Of a stretch of 7,976 nucleotides of DNA, positions 6,650-7,976 are shown piece by piece. The stretch is from contig PLWR01000116.1 in the NCBI GenBank assembly GCA_003165615.1, positions 16,497-24,472 of the forward strand, read 5' to 3'. The DNA comes from Acidobacteriota bacterium (GTDB taxonomy: Bacteria > Acidobacteriota > Terriglobia > UBA7540). The notes beneath the pieces were generated by a model. That model saw nothing but the letters and a program-made list of their open reading frames with translations, was not told where the DNA came from and searched no databases. Positions within the stretch are counted from its first letter, which is position 1; each line of letters opens with the position of its first letter. A program made the position numbers and the translations under genes.

Positions 6650-7976
6650 ATGTCCAATGGGCGCGTGATTTTATTCGGTTTCATAATCATCGCTCTGGCG
6701 GCGGCATCCTGGGTGGCCGGGCAGCAAGCAAAGGTTTCCGCGACCAACACCGCAACCTCGGGCGCTGTGTGGGTAGAGGGAAAGGGCCTCAAATGCAGCA
6801 TTGACCGCACTACGGGCTTGCCATGGCGGTTCAAGACAACAATTGGGACCGCAGGCGTGGCATGGTTAAACGGCCCATTTCAGCTTCAGGTGCGGAATGA
6901 AGCCACGAATGTCACCGTCCCGTTTTCTGCGCGCCGGGTCGAAGCTGTGCCCGGAGGGGTGAACATCGCGGGAAGTGCCGCGGCATTGTCTCTCGACCTA
7001 TCGCAGCAGTGGCGATCAAGCCCCTCCGGTCTGACGTGGGACCTGACCTTCGCAGGAACCGGTAAGCGCGCCGGGCATGAGGTAATTCTCGACTTGCCAA
7101 TCCTCTCAGCGTCGTCGCAAGTTTTCACGCCCAGTGAGCGCGGGCTCATCGATGTCGGCAGGCGTCCGACCTACCAGGCCATACCCTACGGTCATCCCGG
7201 GGTATACACGAACCGCGCCTACGTTCTGCCACTGGTGAGCGTCTTCGATGTGAAACACGATAGCGCGCTGACCATCGCTCTGCCCCCCAATGTGAACATT
7301 CCCGATTTCCGCGTGTCGTGGAAGGATGCCAAAACCCTGCGATTGCAATTGGGCCACCGGGCGATGGGCGGGGGAAAACCATCGGCGCTCCAATTGCTTT
7401 TGTATGCGCATCCTGCGGACTATCGCAGCGTGCTGAAGGCCTACATTGACGACTTCCCCGAATACTTCAAGCCGGCGCTGCCGCGCGGGCCCTACGAGGC
7501 TTCCTTCTATTATCATCATATTGAGAATCACCCCGATTTTGATGAGATGGCGCGGCAAAACGTGCGCTACATCTGGTCGAGTTTCTGGTTCACCCACGTG
7601 GGCGAGTACCTGCCGCCGGAAAAGGAATGGTTTCCCTACACCTACTCCAATTGGTGGCCCCTGGGCGATAAGATGAGCGATGAGAAGATCAACGGGTTCA
7701 TCAAGGAGATGAACGGCCACGGCATTGCCGTGTTCGCTTTCTTTAACGTCGATGAATACGGCGGCGCCGGTACCTACGGGGGCGTAGAACAGCATGGCGA
7801 CTCGCCAATGATCGAGCAGGATCGGCGGGAGAAATTCGGGAACGCATTGGCGAAGGACGCGAGCGGCAAAGAAATCGGCGCATGGCAAGGCGACAAGGTG
7901 ATGAATCCCGACCGCCGCTACTCTTTTTATCCACACCTGATGGAGCAGGTGCGCCGGCATTTGACGCGCCTGCCGG
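6650..7976 (+). CDS. Exported glycosidase-like protein, unassigned family, cut by the window edge
   Basis: The frame is open from the ATG to the right edge, giving 442 residues with no stop; the 3' part lies outside. Residues 1-24 are a signal peptide (VILFGFIIIALAAASWVAG). Residues about 38-262 are rich in beta strands and look like the mutarotase-like beta-sandwich that precedes the barrel in GH31-, GH36-, GH97- or GH101-like enzymes; it starts VWVEGKGLKCSIDRTTGLPW. A linker YIDDFPEYFKPALPRGPYEA (265-284) leads into what looks like the first half of a TIM barrel, with strands at about 283-288 (EASFYYHH), 308-315 (VRYIWSSFW) and 358-371 (GIAVFAFFNVDEYGG), then NPDRRYSFYPHLMEQV at 419-434, the kind of segment that comes just before the strand carrying the catalytic Asp. 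That residue would be beyond the edge. I do not recognise the exact family. Context with two other exported glycosidases supports a role in glycan breakdown. That it is a gene is secure; the enzyme activity is inferred. Confidence 0.85.
   Translation, partial: MSNGRVILFGFIIIALAAASWVAGQQAKVSATNTATSGAVWVEGKGLKCSIDRTTGLPWRFKTTIGTAGVAWLNGPFQLQVRNEATNVTVPFSARRVEAVPGGVNIAGSAAALSLDLSQQWRSSPSGLTWDLTFAGTGKRAGHEVILDLPILSASSQVFTPSERGLIDVGRRPTYQAIPYGHPGVYTNRAYVLPLVSVFDVKHDSALTIALPPNVNIPDFRVSWKDAKTLRLQLGHRAMGGGKPSALQLLLYAHPADYRSVLKAYIDDFPEYFKPALPRGPYEASFYYHHIENHPDFDEMARQNVRYIWSSFWFTHVGEYLPPEKEWFPYTYSNWWPLGDKMSDEKINGFIKEMNGHGIAVFAFFNVDEYGGAGTYGGVEQHGDSPMIEQDRREKFGNALAKDASGKEIGAWQGDKVMNPDRRYSFYPHLMEQVRRHLTRLP

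Noticed and set aside
7106..7960. 284-codon open frame on the minus strand opposite the third gene
   Set aside because: The plus-strand frame has a Shine-Dalgarno sequence, a signal peptide and a continuous glycosidase-like sequence; the minus frame has none of these.

Overview
The window comes from a moderately GC-rich bacterium and holds three codirectional (+ strand) genes, all for exported carbohydrate-active proteins. In order: a Tat-exported TIM-barrel glycosidase-like protein (448-2757), a large glycoside hydrolase family 2 (GH2) enzyme (2986-6441), and an apparently unassigned glycosidase-like protein that runs off the right edge (6650-7976). Each start codon has a good AGGAG Shine-Dalgarno sequence. 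The organism is Gram-negative-like. Three secreted glycosidases of different folds, relaxed intergenic spacing and repeat-rich spacers would fit a Verrucomicrobiota, Planctomycetota or Acidobacteriota polysaccharide degrader, but no marker gene is present and this is only an inference.

Layout: positions 1-447 hold no convincing gene. They contain a 12-bp perfect palindrome (143-154), an imperfect hairpin (238-268), a perfect two-copy 16-bp tandem repeat (341-372) and a 10-bp palindrome just before the first ribosome binding site. A 228-bp spacer separates the first and second genes. A 208-bp spacer separates the second and third and carries a long near-perfect inverted repeat (6480-6559) that looks like an interspersed palindromic repeat.

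How the genes may work together: all three products carry N-terminal export signals and TIM-barrel or beta-sandwich architecture, so they probably act outside the cytoplasm on the same complex glycan. The GH2 enzyme would remove terminal beta-linked sugars (galactose, glucuronate or similar), and the two flanking proteins would take other linkages. The substrate cannot be read from the sequence. No transporter, regulator, sulfatase or SusC/SusD pair lies in the window. I see no defence system, CRISPR array, tRNA, rRNA or transposase. The most interesting items are the discoidin-like domain lodged inside the GH2 sugar-binding domain, the unassigned third protein and the intergenic repeats.
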